Shown here: positions 19,950 to 28,729 of the stretch, one piece after another
How the letters are laid out: each line of letters starts with the position of its first letter
Numbering within the stretch: the stretch's first letter is position 1
Origin: a virus
Length of the DNA: 64,000 nucleotides
Direction: 5' to 3' (one strand)
Virus record (IMG/VR): IMGVR_UViG_3300030202_003189
Span: 167,286 to 231,285 of that record
The notes under the pieces: model-generated
What the model saw: only the letters and a program-made list of their open reading frames with translations
Told to the model about the DNA's origin: nothing
Database searches by the model: none
Made by a program: the position numbers and the translations under genes

Positions 19950-21296
19950 GCATTAAATAAAGGATTTTTCAAAAAAGTAGAGGACAGCTCCTCAAAAATT
20001 AAACCAATAACAATTAATACTGATAGTGTAACACTAAGCGGAAAGTCAATGAAGTTTTATGTTGGGGATCGTAGAAACCTATCCAACCAATATAATAATA
20101 TATTCATGACAATGAACTTACCCTTGACACCTACTCAAAGAACGGTATTTGAGGGAAATTTCTCAACAGGAACAACATATAACTTCTCTGGGACTAGTGG
20201 GTTTAATCAGAATGTTATAGTGTTTACACCAATAACAGGTACAAGTTATGGGGAGTTAATTGTAGGACACTCTATTCATATGAAAGTGCCAGTTCAGACA
20301 GGAAATACAACGTGGTTACCAGTTGCTAGTAGTACTTGTGGGGTAATTCCATGTGTACAAACAATTGATATATATGGGTCTTATCAGTTCCAAGGAGGAT
20401 ATAAAAATAGTTTTGATAATTTAACATCAGAAAGTAGTAAAAATGCAGTTGAGTTTGGACAACCTATGTACAACATCAATGATGAATTGATTAATTACAA
20501 TCCTTATAAGAGTAATGTAGTTTTTTTATTCTCTGATTTTGTGAGAAGACCTAATAATGATGTGGCAAAATCATGGGCAACACAATCAGCAAACGCTCTA
20601 ATAAATACAAATAAAGTTTTTAAGGACGGTAAAGAGCCATTTAATTATGAATCAATTAATATTAATGGTAGAGATATTGTAGACGTACCTGTAGGTCTAT
20701 GTCTTCTAGATGCTGGCTTTTGTGCCTTAACCCATCCATTTATTACAAATATTATCGCATTAACTGCGGGAACAGTTACAGGGGCACAATGGGTAACCCC
20801 ATCAACTGGACAATATGCTGGACCTACAGAAGTACTAGGGTCTACTTTTCACTCAGGTAGTGATTCACCCGCTGGGGCTTGGGCGAAAGCTAATGGAGCA
20901 TCCAACTACGGAGATACAAACTTTGATGCAGGTTGGCTTAATCAAGCAGATAGTGGAAGTCCATTTACTGCGTTATACTTCACAGGAGGAACGGATAATG
21001 GAGGTACCGCAGTTCAAATAACAGATGTTTCAGCATCAACTTCTTTTAGAACAGTAAGTACAGAATATATACAAAGTGTAACATGTGTCGCTGAAGCAGG
21101 AGGGTGGAATACATCCACTAATCCAAGTTGGGTAGAACAGTATGGAGAACAAGGGGCTAATAACTCAGGAGTTTATGTAACAAAAATCGGATTGTGGGAC
21201 GAAAATTACAATTTATTAGGGGTTGCAGTTCCTGACACACCTATATTAAAAACAGGTACACAATTTATGACCGCAACTCTTAACTTAAAGAGATAA
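19947..21296 (+). CDS. Virion structural protein
   Basis: A 449-residue product (MALNKGFFKKVEDSS). The first 150 residues look beta-rich, with MKFYVGDRRNLSNQYNN near residue 32. The C-terminal domain (about 330-449) resembles the C-terminus of the protein at 14781: NTSTNPSW, then VYVTKIGLWDENYNLLGVAV and a final beta strand. It is the last gene of the virion block; 18 nt downstream a new unit begins with a resolvase gene and a -7-like box. Function beyond structural is not resolvable. Confidence 0.65.
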   Translation: MALNKGFFKKVEDSSSKIKPITINTDSVTLSGKSMKFYVGDRRNLSNQYNNIFMTMNLPLTPTQRTVFEGNFSTGTTYNFSGTSGFNQNVIVFTPITGTSYGELIVGHSIHMKVPVQTGNTTWLPVASSTCGVIPCVQTIDIYGSYQFQGGYKNSFDNLTSESSKNAVEFGQPMYNINDELINYNPYKSNVVFLFSDFVRRPNNDVAKSWATQSANALINTNKVFKDGKEPFNYESININGRDIVDVPVGLCLLDAGFCALTHPFITNIIALTAGTVTGAQWVTPSTGQYAGPTEVLGSTFHSGSDSPAGAWAKANGASNYGDTNFDAGWLNQADSGSPFTALYFTGGTDNGGTAVQITDVSASTSFRTVSTEYIQSVTCVAEAGGWNTSTNPSWVEQYGEQGANNSGVYVTKIGLWDENYNLLGVAVPDTPILKTGTQFMTATLNLKR

Positions 21297-21302
21297 CCTG
21301 CT

Positions 21303-21310
21303 TATATTTT
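21303..21310 (+). promoter_or_regulatory. Bacteroidota -7-like box 4 nt before ATG (weak)
   Basis: TATATTTT followed by exactly 4 nt and the ATG at 21315. It matches TAnnTTTG at seven of eight positions, but there is no good TTG at the -33 position. The fixed 4-nt spacing shared with seven other genes is the main support. Confidence 0.4.
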
Positions 21311-21314
21311 CCCT

Positions 21315-21905
21315 ATGGAAAAAGAAGGTACAGTATTAGGTTTAGATGTTTCTACTAAAACAATAGGAATCGCATTGTTTAATATGAGTGGTAAATTGTT
21401 AGAGTTAACCCATATTACACCACGCCCAAAACCAAAACCAGAAACAAAAGTTGGAGAATTAATTAAAAAAGCTAATATCTTTAGTGAGTTTATAGAAAAA
21501 TACAAAAAGTTAAACATTAAGAAGGTGATTATCGAAGAACCTCTTCTAAGGAGTAATAATGTGAATACAGTAGGTACACTTCTAAGATATAATGGTATGA
21601 TATCTAAAATATGTTATGACGAATTAGGGATTCTACCAGAATACATCTCAACCTATAACTCACGTAAGTTTGCCTTTCCAGAACTAATGGAATCTAGAAA
21701 AGAAGGGTCAAAACCAGTCCTATTTGGTGGTTATGACACTAAAATAGATAAGAAGATGATTGTTTGGGAGAAGGTTGCTACTTTGGAACCACAGATAGTA
21801 TGGCTCTATACTAGAAATCAAACACTTAAAAAAGAATCATTCGATATGACAGATGCCTATGCTTGTGTTTTAGGACATATGAGAGAGAAAGGTATCTGGT
21901 CTTAA
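21315..21905 (+). CDS. RuvC-like Holliday junction resolvase
   Basis: A 196-residue product with an RNase H-like fold. The N-terminal strand VLGLDVSTKTIGIALF carries the first catalytic Asp (D11). VIIEEPL near residue 75 supplies Glu, and FDMTDAYACVLG near residue 178 supplies the final Asp. This arrangement is that of RuvC-type resolvases in large phages, which cut branched DNA before packaging and during recombination. It is the first gene of the DNA-metabolism block and has its own -7-like box 4 nt before the ATG. The length is close to bacterial RuvC (about 170). Confidence in the superfamily is high; exact substrate is inferred. Confidence 0.85.
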   Translation: MEKEGTVLGLDVSTKTIGIALFNMSGKLLELTHITPRPKPKPETKVGELIKKANIFSEFIEKYKKLNIKKVIIEEPLLRSNNVNTVGTLLRYNGMISKICYDELGILPEYISTYNSRKFAFPELMESRKEGSKPVLFGGYDTKIDKKMIVWEKVATLEPQIVWLYTRNQTLKKESFDMTDAYACVLGHMREKGIWS

Positions 21906-21936
21906 TTGACATACTCAACCCATATTCGTATCTTTA
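21906..21936 (+). promoter_or_regulatory. Bacteroidota-type promoter before primase
   Basis: TTG at 21906-21908, a 20-nt spacer, and TATCTTTA at 21929-21936, then 4 nt (ACAC) and ATG at 21941. This matches the Bacteroidota consensus TTG-N19/20-TAnnTTTG with one change in the last base. The expected start of transcription falls at or within a base or two of the ATG, predicting a leaderless mRNA. Confidence 0.6.
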
Positions 21937-21940
21937 ACAC

Positions 21941-22897
21941 ATGGCGAATGAATTCATATTAGACATACTAGACGAAATTTTAGGGGAAAGACAGAAATCC
22001 AACGAAGGTAAGCAACAAGTTAGTTATGACTGCCCTGTATGTTCTGAGGATATAAAAGGACTAAGTAAAGGAGATGGTAAAGGTAACTTTGAGGTTAACT
22101 ATCGCCTAGGTGTGTATAAATGTTGGGCTTGTAGTGAGACCCACGGCACTCACGGGAGTCTTAGGAAATTAATGAATATCTATGCACCTAAAAGAGTAAA
22201 AGAAAGATATTTCTCTTTAGTCGATGGAAGTGACTTTGAATATGCTGAAGCAAATATTATCACTGAAAAGATTGGATTACCCAAAGAATATATTTCCCTC
22301 ATTAATAATACGAAAGAAGACTATCAGACTATAAAGGTTAAGAAGTACCTAAAGAGTCGAGCGATAACTCAAGAAATAATTATTAAGAATAGAATTGGGT
22401 TTTGTGAAAAAGGTAAGTATTCAGGTAGGGTTATAATACCTTCATATGATAAATATGGAGAACTAAATTACTTTATCAGTAGAAGTTATGTGAATCACAA
22501 AATGAAATACCTTAATCCAGTAACGTCAAAAGAGGATATAATCTTTAATGAAGATAAAATAGATTGGAATAAGAATTTATTTATAGTAGAAGGAGTGTTC
22601 GACTCACTATTTATCCCAAACTCAATACCCATGTTAGGTAAAGTTATGAGTGATAAATTATGGGACTCAATATATAAAAAATTAACTAAAAAGATATTCA
22701 TAGTTCTAGATTCGGATGCCTGGAACGATGCTATAAAATTATATAAAAAATTAGACGGTGGTAAATTAAAAGAAAAAGTTTTTTTAACTAGAGTTCCAGA
22801 CAATACAGATGTTGCTGATATTGTGAAAAGTCATGGAATGGAAGAGTTAAAAAAGATATTATTATCGTCAGGTAGATTAAAAGAAAGTACATTATAA
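21941..22897 (+). CDS. DNA primase (zinc finger plus TOPRIM)
   Basis: A 318-residue product, near the length of T4 gp61 (about 340). A zinc-binding motif is formed by CPVC (residues 31-34) and CWAC (about 60-63). The TOPRIM domain shows FIVEGVFDSL (about 216) with the conserved Glu and IFIVLDSDAW (about 255) with the Asp pair; PDNTDVADIV follows. It would synthesise RNA primers for lagging-strand replication with a helicase not in this window. It ends overlapping the next gene's start (TAATGG), indicating coupling with the nuclease that follows. Confidence 0.85.
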   Translation: MANEFILDILDEILGERQKSNEGKQQVSYDCPVCSEDIKGLSKGDGKGNFEVNYRLGVYKCWACSETHGTHGSLRKLMNIYAPKRVKERYFSLVDGSDFEYAEANIITEKIGLPKEYISLINNTKEDYQTIKVKKYLKSRAITQEIIIKNRIGFCEKGKYSGRVIIPSYDKYGELNYFISRSYVNHKMKYLNPVTSKEDIIFNEDKIDWNKNLFIVEGVFDSLFIPNSIPMLGKVMSDKLWDSIYKKLTKKIFIVLDSDAWNDAIKLYKKLDGGKLKEKVFLTRVPDNTDVADIVKSHGMEELKKILLSSGRLKESTL

Positions 22898-23661
22898 TGG
22901 AATTAATAAGAGAATTAGCGAAGTTTAATAATATAAAATATTATGATAAACCACACAAATACTATATAGATGGGGAAGAGTTAACCTCCGTTACCACCTT
23001 TATTGGTAAGTTTAAGGAAAAATTTGATGAGGAGTATTGGTCTAAAAGAAAGGCCAAAGAGAGAGGAATAACACAAAAAGAGATATTGGCGGAATGGAAA
23101 AACAAAGCATTAACTTCAACAGAGAAGGGAACAGCATTCCATGAATATGCAGAGAATTACTTAACCAATAGAATATTTCCATTTCCCCAGGAACAGGTAA
23201 ATAATGTTTTAGGTGAGGGGAATGACGTTAAAGAAAGATTCGATAAATTAGTAATTCTTTTTGAGGAGTTTTATAAACAATCATACGGTAAATTAATACC
23301 AATTAGGGCTGAGTTAGTTGTTGGAGATAAAGAACTTGGTATTTGTGGAATGGTGGATCAATTATTCTTTAATGAGAAATCCGGTAAGTTAGAAATATGG
23401 GATTGGAAGACTAACAAAAAGATAGATAAGAAGAATAGGTGGCAACAATTCAAAGAACCCATCTCACATCTTGACGTTTGTGAATTAAATACATATTCTC
23501 TACAATTATCCTTATACAAATATATTATAACAAGAAATACAAATATTGACTTAGGGGATAACTACATTGTGTGGTTTAATGAAAAAAATGACAAATATTT
23601 TCCAATAAAATGTCATGACTATACACAAGAGATTAAAGTAATGTTAAAAACTAAAAAATAA
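22897..23661 (+). CDS. PD-(D/E)XK nuclease (RecB/Cas4-like exonuclease)
   Basis: A 254-residue product. GTAFHEYAENYL near residue 87 is the usual early helix. ELVVGDKELGICGMVDQL (about 138-155) holds the catalytic Glu and Asp region, and LEIWDWKTNK (about 164-173) the DxK core (DWKT). This is the order of RecB-like PD-(D/E)XK exonucleases such as those that replace T4 DexA or work with recombinases in phages. Start and stop overlap both neighbours by one base, so it is part of the primase-recombination operon. Polarity and partner are inferred. Confidence 0.8.
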   Translation: MELIRELAKFNNIKYYDKPHKYYIDGEELTSVTTFIGKFKEKFDEEYWSKRKAKERGITQKEILAEWKNKALTSTEKGTAFHEYAENYLTNRIFPFPQEQVNNVLGEGNDVKERFDKLVILFEEFYKQSYGKLIPIRAELVVGDKELGICGMVDQLFFNEKSGKLEIWDWKTNKKIDKKNRWQQFKEPISHLDVCELNTYSLQLSLYKYIITRNTNIDLGDNYIVWFNEKNDKYFPIKCHDYTQEIKVMLKTKK

Positions 23662-24470
23662 TGATAAAAGTAGTTTATCACATAGCGGATATACACATAA
23701 GGTTGTTCAAAAGACACCTAGAATATCAAACTGTACTAGACGATTTCTATAAAGAAGTAATCAAAGACATTAAGAGGAGAAAACTAACTAAAGAAGAGGT
23801 AAGAATTGCCATTGTTGGAGACATGGTTCACTCTAAGAACCAAATGACACCAGAGTTAGTTAGTTTTGTTATAAAAATGCTAAATGATTGTACTAATATA
23901 TGTAAAACAGTTATTATATTAGGAAATCATGATTTTTTAGCAAATAATTTAGATAGAATGGACGCTTTATCTCCACTTATTGAATCTTTGGGTAACGACG
24001 ATATTCTATTTTATAAAGACACAGGGTGCTATGAAGATAATAATGTCATCTGGTGTGTTTTTTCTCAGATTACAGGTTCAGATAGACCTAATATCGAAGA
24101 ATCAAAAAAGAAATCTCCAAATAAAACACATATTGGGCTTTATCATGACCCAATAGTCGGACTAAAAACAGATGTAGGTTATGAATTTGAAGATGGACAA
24201 GAAGTTAGTATATTTGAGGGATTAGACTGGACCTTATGTGGGGACATTCATAAACGAGAAGTATTAAAAGTAGATAAACGATCGGTTATTATGGTTGGTT
24301 CTTTAATACAACAAAATTTTGGGGAAAGTACTGATAGTCATGGTTTTTGTATAGTCGACATAGAGAAAGATAAATATTCATTTAAGGATATAGAAAATAA
24401 TTGGGGGTTTTACACCTTTAAGATAAACTCGATAGAAGATATTGAGGAAGAAAAAGAAATATTATTATGA
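23661..24470 (+). CDS. SbcD/Mre11-like recombination nuclease subunit (gp47-like)
   Basis: A 269-residue calcineurin-like phosphoesterase with the expected metal-binding motifs in order: HIADIH (D10, H12), IVGDMVHS (about 50-57), ILGNHDF (about 90-96), LYHDP (about 158) and CGDIHKRE (about 193). This is the Mre11/SbcD/T4 gp47 family, which resects DNA ends with the gp46-like ATPase encoded two genes downstream. Length is shorter than T4 gp47 (about 340), lacking most of the C-terminal capping region. It overlaps the following gene in ATGA. Confidence 0.88.
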   Translation: MIKVVYHIADIHIRLFKRHLEYQTVLDDFYKEVIKDIKRRKLTKEEVRIAIVGDMVHSKNQMTPELVSFVIKMLNDCTNICKTVIILGNHDFLANNLDRMDALSPLIESLGNDDILFYKDTGCYEDNNVIWCVFSQITGSDRPNIEESKKKSPNKTHIGLYHDPIVGLKTDVGYEFEDGQEVSIFEGLDWTLCGDIHKREVLKVDKRSVIMVGSLIQQNFGESTDSHGFCIVDIEKDKYSFKDIENNWGFYTFKINSIEDIEEEKEILL

Positions 24471-24937
24471 AAATAGAGATAACACAAGAGATACAAGAGG
24501 AATTACAAAAGTTTTGTGAGCTTAACGAAATTGAGGATGTTGAAGCAGAGGCACACAGATGTTTTATTTCAGGATTTAATGTAAGAAAATATGGACCTAC
24601 CCCATTAGGACAAGAAAAAGTTGTAGAAAAGATAGTAGAAGTTGAAAAAATAATAGAAAAGATAATAGAGAAAGAGGTACCAATTACAGACGATAGTAAA
24701 ATACAAGAATTTATAGAACAAATTAATAAACTTAAAAAAGAGTATGAGAATTTGGAGGAGATAACATCTGATAAAGACACTCAACTACTGTCATTAAGTT
24801 CCCAAACCCAATTCTATAAAACTCAAATAAAAGGACTAAAACAAGAAGTGGAAAAACGTAAAGGACCTCTACAAAGATTATTAAAGGGAGATTTTCTAAG
24901 TGGATCTAGGTTGAATAAAAACTTATATGATGACTAA
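24467..24937 (+). CDS. Coiled-coil protein between gp47-like and gp46-like genes
   Basis: A 156-residue charged product. Residues 45-75 hold Val/Glu/Lys heptads (VVEKIVEVEKIIEKIIEK), and residues 80-130 another coiled coil. The C-terminus is basic (KRKGPLQRLLKGD). It overlaps both neighbours (4 nt upstream, 11 nt downstream). Its place between the two subunits of the recombination nuclease suggests a partner or regulator of that complex, but no known family was recognised. Confidence 0.65.
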   Translation: MKIEITQEIQEELQKFCELNEIEDVEAEAHRCFISGFNVRKYGPTPLGQEKVVEKIVEVEKIIEKIIEKEVPITDDSKIQEFIEQINKLKKEYENLEEITSDKDTQLLSLSSQTQFYKTQIKGLKQEVEKRKGPLQRLLKGDFLSGSRLNKNLYDD

Positions 24938-27275
24938 GATAAAAATACCAGAAAAGGCAACCTTAAGAGTTTTTTGGGAAGATAAAGCAGAGAATTACAC
25001 ACAACAAAGGAGAAAGAAGGTAGAATCCTACTTTAAGAACAAATATAAGGTTAAAAAAGTAAATGTAATATTCAAACCAACCAAAATTAATGAAAAGACA
25101 GGTGAGATAGAAATAGATATTTCTGAGAATATTATGGATGATAACTACCAAAAGAAGTTATTCGCCTCTTGGTTAAGTTTAACTAATCATGGAGTGGAGT
25201 GGGAAAGACTATTAGCTTTGAATACAAAGGTCCAAGATAAACTAACTCAGGAGAGAGATATTGATTATCGACATAGAAGTTGGAAGATTAAGAAAATAGA
25301 GTTTGATAATTTCTTATCCTTTGGTGAAGGAAATAGTGTAGATTATGAAAAATTAAATGGAATTACGGTAATATCGTCAACTCCACCTAATTTTGGTGGA
25401 AAGACCATATTTTGTCTAGATTTATTATTGTTTTTACTTTTTAATACAACAACTAGGACCTCTAAAACGATAGAGATTTTTAATAAATACTCAAACAAAG
25501 ATAGAGTAAGAGTCAAAGGACATTTGATTATAGATAATGAAGAATATTCTATAGAAAGAGGAATAGTTCGTAAAAAAACAAAAAAAGGAGATTGGACAGT
25601 CAAAACAGAGCTTAGATTCCAAAAGATTATGGAGGATGGGTCCATTCTAAATTTAGAGGGGGAACAAAGAAGAGAAACAGATGAGTTAATTAGAAAAAAT
25701 ATTGGAACTTATGATGATTTCATGTCGACAATAATATCGACTGCATCCAATCTAGAGAATCTCATAGAAACCAAACCAACAGAAAGAGGAAAGATACTTT
25801 CAAAGTTTATTGGGTTGGAAATATTAGAGAATAAAGAAAAAATTGCTAAAGAAATGTATTCTAATTGGAATAAGACTCTAAAGATGAATGTTTACAATAC
25901 AGAAGAGTTGAAGAGTGAGAATCAGGAGTTAAAAGAGGATAATAATGGCCTTACTAAACATAAAGAAGAAACTAAAAATAGTTTAACAAACATCGAAAAT
26001 GAAATATCACTTTTAGAAAAAGAGAAAGAGTCTTATTTGGCTCAGAGAATAGAAATAGATGAATCCTTAAAAACCATTAAACCAGAAGAAGTAAACACAC
26101 AAATAACTAACTTAGAGAATAAGATAAAAGAAAGGGACGTATTATACAAAGAGAGACAACAAGAAATAAAAGATATTGGTAATACAGATTATGATGTAGA
26201 AATATATAGTTCCCTATTAGAAGAGGAAAAAGAATTAGAAGTTAAAATAATTAGAGTTACTTCAAACATAGATGGTAAGAAAAAACACCTTAAAGAACTA
26301 GAGAATGGTAAATTTTGTCCAGTGTGTAAAAGAGCGATGGACGATGTGGACCATAGTAAAGAGATAGAAGGGATAAATAATGAGATTAATGTAGAGGAAG
26401 AAAAAAATACAGAATTATCTAGAGAACTAGAAAAAATACAAAGTAAGGTAACAAAAGAGAAAGAACTAAAGTTAAATTTCAATAAGGTAGAGAAAATTAA
26501 AATAACCTTAAGTAGGATAGAGATTGATAAAGAAAGATGGGAGTTAGATATAGAAAAGTTAAACTTTACTATAAAAAATTATAATAAGAATTTGGCGGCG
26601 ATAGAATCTAATAAAAAGATAGAGGAGAAAATTGTAGATGTTAATTATCGTAAAAGTAAAAAATCTTTAGAAAGAGATCAGAAACTAAATAGTATTTCGG
26701 TTACAACTTCTAAGATTAAAAATAATACGATCACAATCGAGAGTAATAAAAAGATAATTGAAACCATTAAGAAAGAAGAGGAGATAGATAATGTCTTCAG
26801 GGTTTACATACAGATGGTTGGGAAAAACGGTATAGGTAAAATAGTAATGAATAATATAATACCATCAATGAATAATGAACTAGAAAGACTTCTAAGTGAT
26901 ACAACAGAGTTTAATATTAAACTAGAGTTAAATGAGAAAAAGGAAGTGGAGTTTCATATGATAGATAAAGAAACAGAAGTAGTTAAACCTTTATTCGCTG
27001 GTAGTGGTTTTGAAAAGACTCTCGCATCCCTAGCTCTTCGGTGCGTACTTACGAGAATAAGTTGTTTACCAAAACCGAATATAATAGTACTTGATGAGAT
27101 ATTAGGAAAAGTATCTAACGAGAATCTTGAGGGAGTTGCTCAATTCTTTCATAAAGTAAAAGAGTATTTCCCAATCATTATGTTAATAACTCATAATGAG
27201 ATGGTTAAGGATTGGGGAGAAAAAATATTAACTATAACTAAGAAAGATAATGTAAGTTCTGTTTGTCGGTTGTAA
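24927..27275 (+). CDS. SbcC/Rad50-like ATPase subunit (gp46-like)
   Basis: A 782-residue product with an extra N-terminal region of about 110 residues before the ATPase core. The Walker A region reads PPNFGGKT (about residues 152-159), where the first Gly of GxxxxGK(S/T) is replaced by Pro. Long coiled coils follow, with a zinc hook CPVC near residue 462. The signature region (GSGFEKTLASLALR, about 690), Walker B (NIIVLDEILGKV, about 715) and switch His (MLITHNEM, about 755) are intact. It forms the ATP-driven end-processing complex with the Mre11-like protein encoded upstream. The altered P-loop deserves checking. Confidence 0.88.
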   Translation: MMTKIKIPEKATLRVFWEDKAENYTQQRRKKVESYFKNKYKVKKVNVIFKPTKINEKTGEIEIDISENIMDDNYQKKLFASWLSLTNHGVEWERLLALNTKVQDKLTQERDIDYRHRSWKIKKIEFDNFLSFGEGNSVDYEKLNGITVISSTPPNFGGKTIFCLDLLLFLLFNTTTRTSKTIEIFNKYSNKDRVRVKGHLIIDNEEYSIERGIVRKKTKKGDWTVKTELRFQKIMEDGSILNLEGEQRRETDELIRKNIGTYDDFMSTIISTASNLENLIETKPTERGKILSKFIGLEILENKEKIAKEMYSNWNKTLKMNVYNTEELKSENQELKEDNNGLTKHKEETKNSLTNIENEISLLEKEKESYLAQRIEIDESLKTIKPEEVNTQITNLENKIKERDVLYKERQQEIKDIGNTDYDVEIYSSLLEEEKELEVKIIRVTSNIDGKKKHLKELENGKFCPVCKRAMDDVDHSKEIEGINNEINVEEEKNTELSRELEKIQSKVTKEKELKLNFNKVEKIKITLSRIEIDKERWELDIEKLNFTIKNYNKNLAAIESNKKIEEKIVDVNYRKSKKSLERDQKLNSISVTTSKIKNNTITIESNKKIIETIKKEEEIDNVFRVYIQMVGKNGIGKIVMNNIIPSMNNELERLLSDTTEFNIKLELNEKKEVEFHMIDKETEVVKPLFAGSGFEKTLASLALRCVLTRISCLPKPNIIVLDEILGKVSNENLEGVAQFFHKVKEYFPIIMLITHNEMVKDWGEKILTITKKDNVSSVCRL

Positions 27276-27292
27276 TAATATTAGTATATTTG
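27262..27292 (+). promoter_or_regulatory. Bacteroidota-type promoter (TTTG-N19-TATATTTG)
   Basis: TTTG at 27262-27265, spacer of 19 nt, TATATTTG at 27285-27292. This is an exact match to the Bacteroidota vegetative consensus. It overlaps the end of the gp46-like gene and leaves a short leader of 19 nt to the ATG at 27312. It likely drives the 27312-28680 pair. Confidence 0.7.
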
Positions 27293-27311
27293 CCTTGTTA
27301 AATAATTAAAA

Positions 27312-27863
27312 ATGAAGAAATACATATTAATAATTTTTGGAGAGGTTAGTGAAGAGATAATTATGGAAACGCTTTCGGATCTAGAGGAAGTTAGCGATAA
27401 CATAAGGTTTTTTACAGGTCCAGGACACGGTATTTATCATTTTGAGAGTAAGGAAACTGCAACAGAAATTAAGAATATAATAATAGATTATTTGGGTGAT
27501 ACAATACAATCAGTCTTTATTTTCGCATTAGAAGGTGATTATGCCATAGGTATGGATGAGGAACTAAGAAGATATTTCTTAGATGCTAAATTTGGAAATG
27601 AAAGTTCCACCGAAAGATTAGATAAGTTGAAAGAGACTTACATTGATTTTATAAAGAATACTGAGGAGGACAATATTGAAGAAAAAATAGGTGTCATACC
27701 ACTTAAGGAGTTATTAAAAAGACATTTGGATGGGTTACCAGATAAACCTTTAAGTGTTGATAGTATACTTGATAAGATATTAGAAAAGGGATTGGAATCA
27801 CTAACCAAAAGAGAAAAGAACTTTCTCGATAACCAAAAAAGAATATTAGATGGTAAAAAATAA
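27312..27863 (+). CDS. Hypothetical protein with DUF6576-like C-terminal motif
   Basis: A 183-residue acidic product. Residues 1-100 are an alpha/beta domain of unknown type (MKKYILIIFGEVSEEIIMETL). The C-terminus has SVDSILDKILEKGLESLTKREKNFL, which resembles the LDxILDKIxxxGxxSLTxxEkxFL motif at the C-terminus of Bacteroidota rhomboid-type proteins (DUF6576). The motif itself has no known enzymatic role. The gene overlaps the methyltransferase by 14 nt and has a consensus promoter upstream. Confidence 0.6.
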   Translation: MKKYILIIFGEVSEEIIMETLSDLEEVSDNIRFFTGPGHGIYHFESKETATEIKNIIIDYLGDTIQSVFIFALEGDYAIGMDEELRRYFLDAKFGNESSTERLDKLKETYIDFIKNTEEDNIEEKIGVIPLKELLKRHLDGLPDKPLSVDSILDKILEKGLESLTKREKNFLDNQKRILDGKK

Positions 27864-28680
27864 TAAAGTATATCATATCGATGCAATACATGGATTATTA
27901 AGTTTGGAGGATAATACAGTAGATTTGGTTATAACTTCACCACCCTACGCAGACATGAAGAAATATGTAGATGGAAGTGAAGGGATACCAGTAAAACAAT
28001 ATGTGATGTGGTTAATGGATTACGTTAGAGAGATAGAAAGAGTACTGAAACCAACAGGTAGTTTCATCTTAAATATAAATGATAAAGTAAGTAACAAATT
28101 TAGAGATCCTTACGTTTATGAACTTGTATACAAAATCACAAACTCAACACCACTTAAACTATACGAGAGATTATTTTGGAATAAAGGAAAAGGATTATCC
28201 CACCCAAAAAGATTTGGGGATAAGATAGAATATCTTTTTTGGTTTGCAAAAACAGAGAACTTTACCTTTAATATAGATGAAATGAGAGTACCATACAGTG
28301 AATCATCTCTAAAGAGATTTAAGAAACCAATTAAGAAAAGGTATAATAGAACAGAAGGAGATGATAAGGTAGAATATAAAGATTGGGGACCAAACCCAAA
28401 AGGTGCTTTACCATCTACCTTAGTAAACATTGGTTCTGAATCTAAAAGAATTTCTGATAATCATATTGCTGTTTACCCAGAACAACTAACTGATTATTTC
28501 ATAAAAGGGGCAACAAATGAGGGTGATCTTGTGTTAGACCCTTTTATGGGTAGTGGAACTACAGGAGTGTCATCTAAGAAATTAAAAAGAAACTGGATTG
28601 GTTTTGACAGTATAGAAGAATATGTTAATTTCGCCAATAAAAGAATAGAATCCACTAAAATTAGTGACAAAATGTCATAG
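27850..28680 (+). CDS. DNA methyltransferase, TSPPY type
   Basis: A 276-residue S-adenosylmethionine-dependent DNA methylase. The catalytic motif IV is TSPPY (residues 29-33), and the SAM-binding motif I is DPFMGSGTTG near residue 233, placed C-terminally as in the beta class. SPPY with this order is found in N4-cytosine and some N6-adenine enzymes, so the modified base cannot be set from sequence. No restriction enzyme gene lies next to it, so it likely protects phage DNA or modifies it for regulation. It overlaps the upstream gene by 14 nt. Confidence 0.85.
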   Translation: MVKNNKVYHIDAIHGLLSLEDNTVDLVITSPPYADMKKYVDGSEGIPVKQYVMWLMDYVREIERVLKPTGSFILNINDKVSNKFRDPYVYELVYKITNSTPLKLYERLFWNKGKGLSHPKRFGDKIEYLFWFAKTENFTFNIDEMRVPYSESSLKRFKKPIKKRYNRTEGDDKVEYKDWGPNPKGALPSTLVNIGSESKRISDNHIAVYPEQLTDYFIKGATNEGDLVLDPFMGSGTTGVSSKKLKRNWIGFDSIEEYVNFANKRIESTKISDKMS

Positions 28681-28729
28681 ATAATATCGTGGCACAAATA
28701 TTGAGTATTAATAATAAAAAAAAGTAACT

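Noticed and set aside
24418-24780. Ser/Ile/Phe-rich ORFs on the - strand
   Set aside because: Composition is the mirror of Lys/Glu-rich coiled coils on the + strand; no start context or neighbours support coding.
28690-28706. Sigma-54-like TGGCAC-N5-TTGAG before the sigma factor gene
   Set aside because: The essential GC of the -12 element is GA here. A similar TGGCAC at 55435 has wrong spacing. Not enough to call a sigma-54 promoter.
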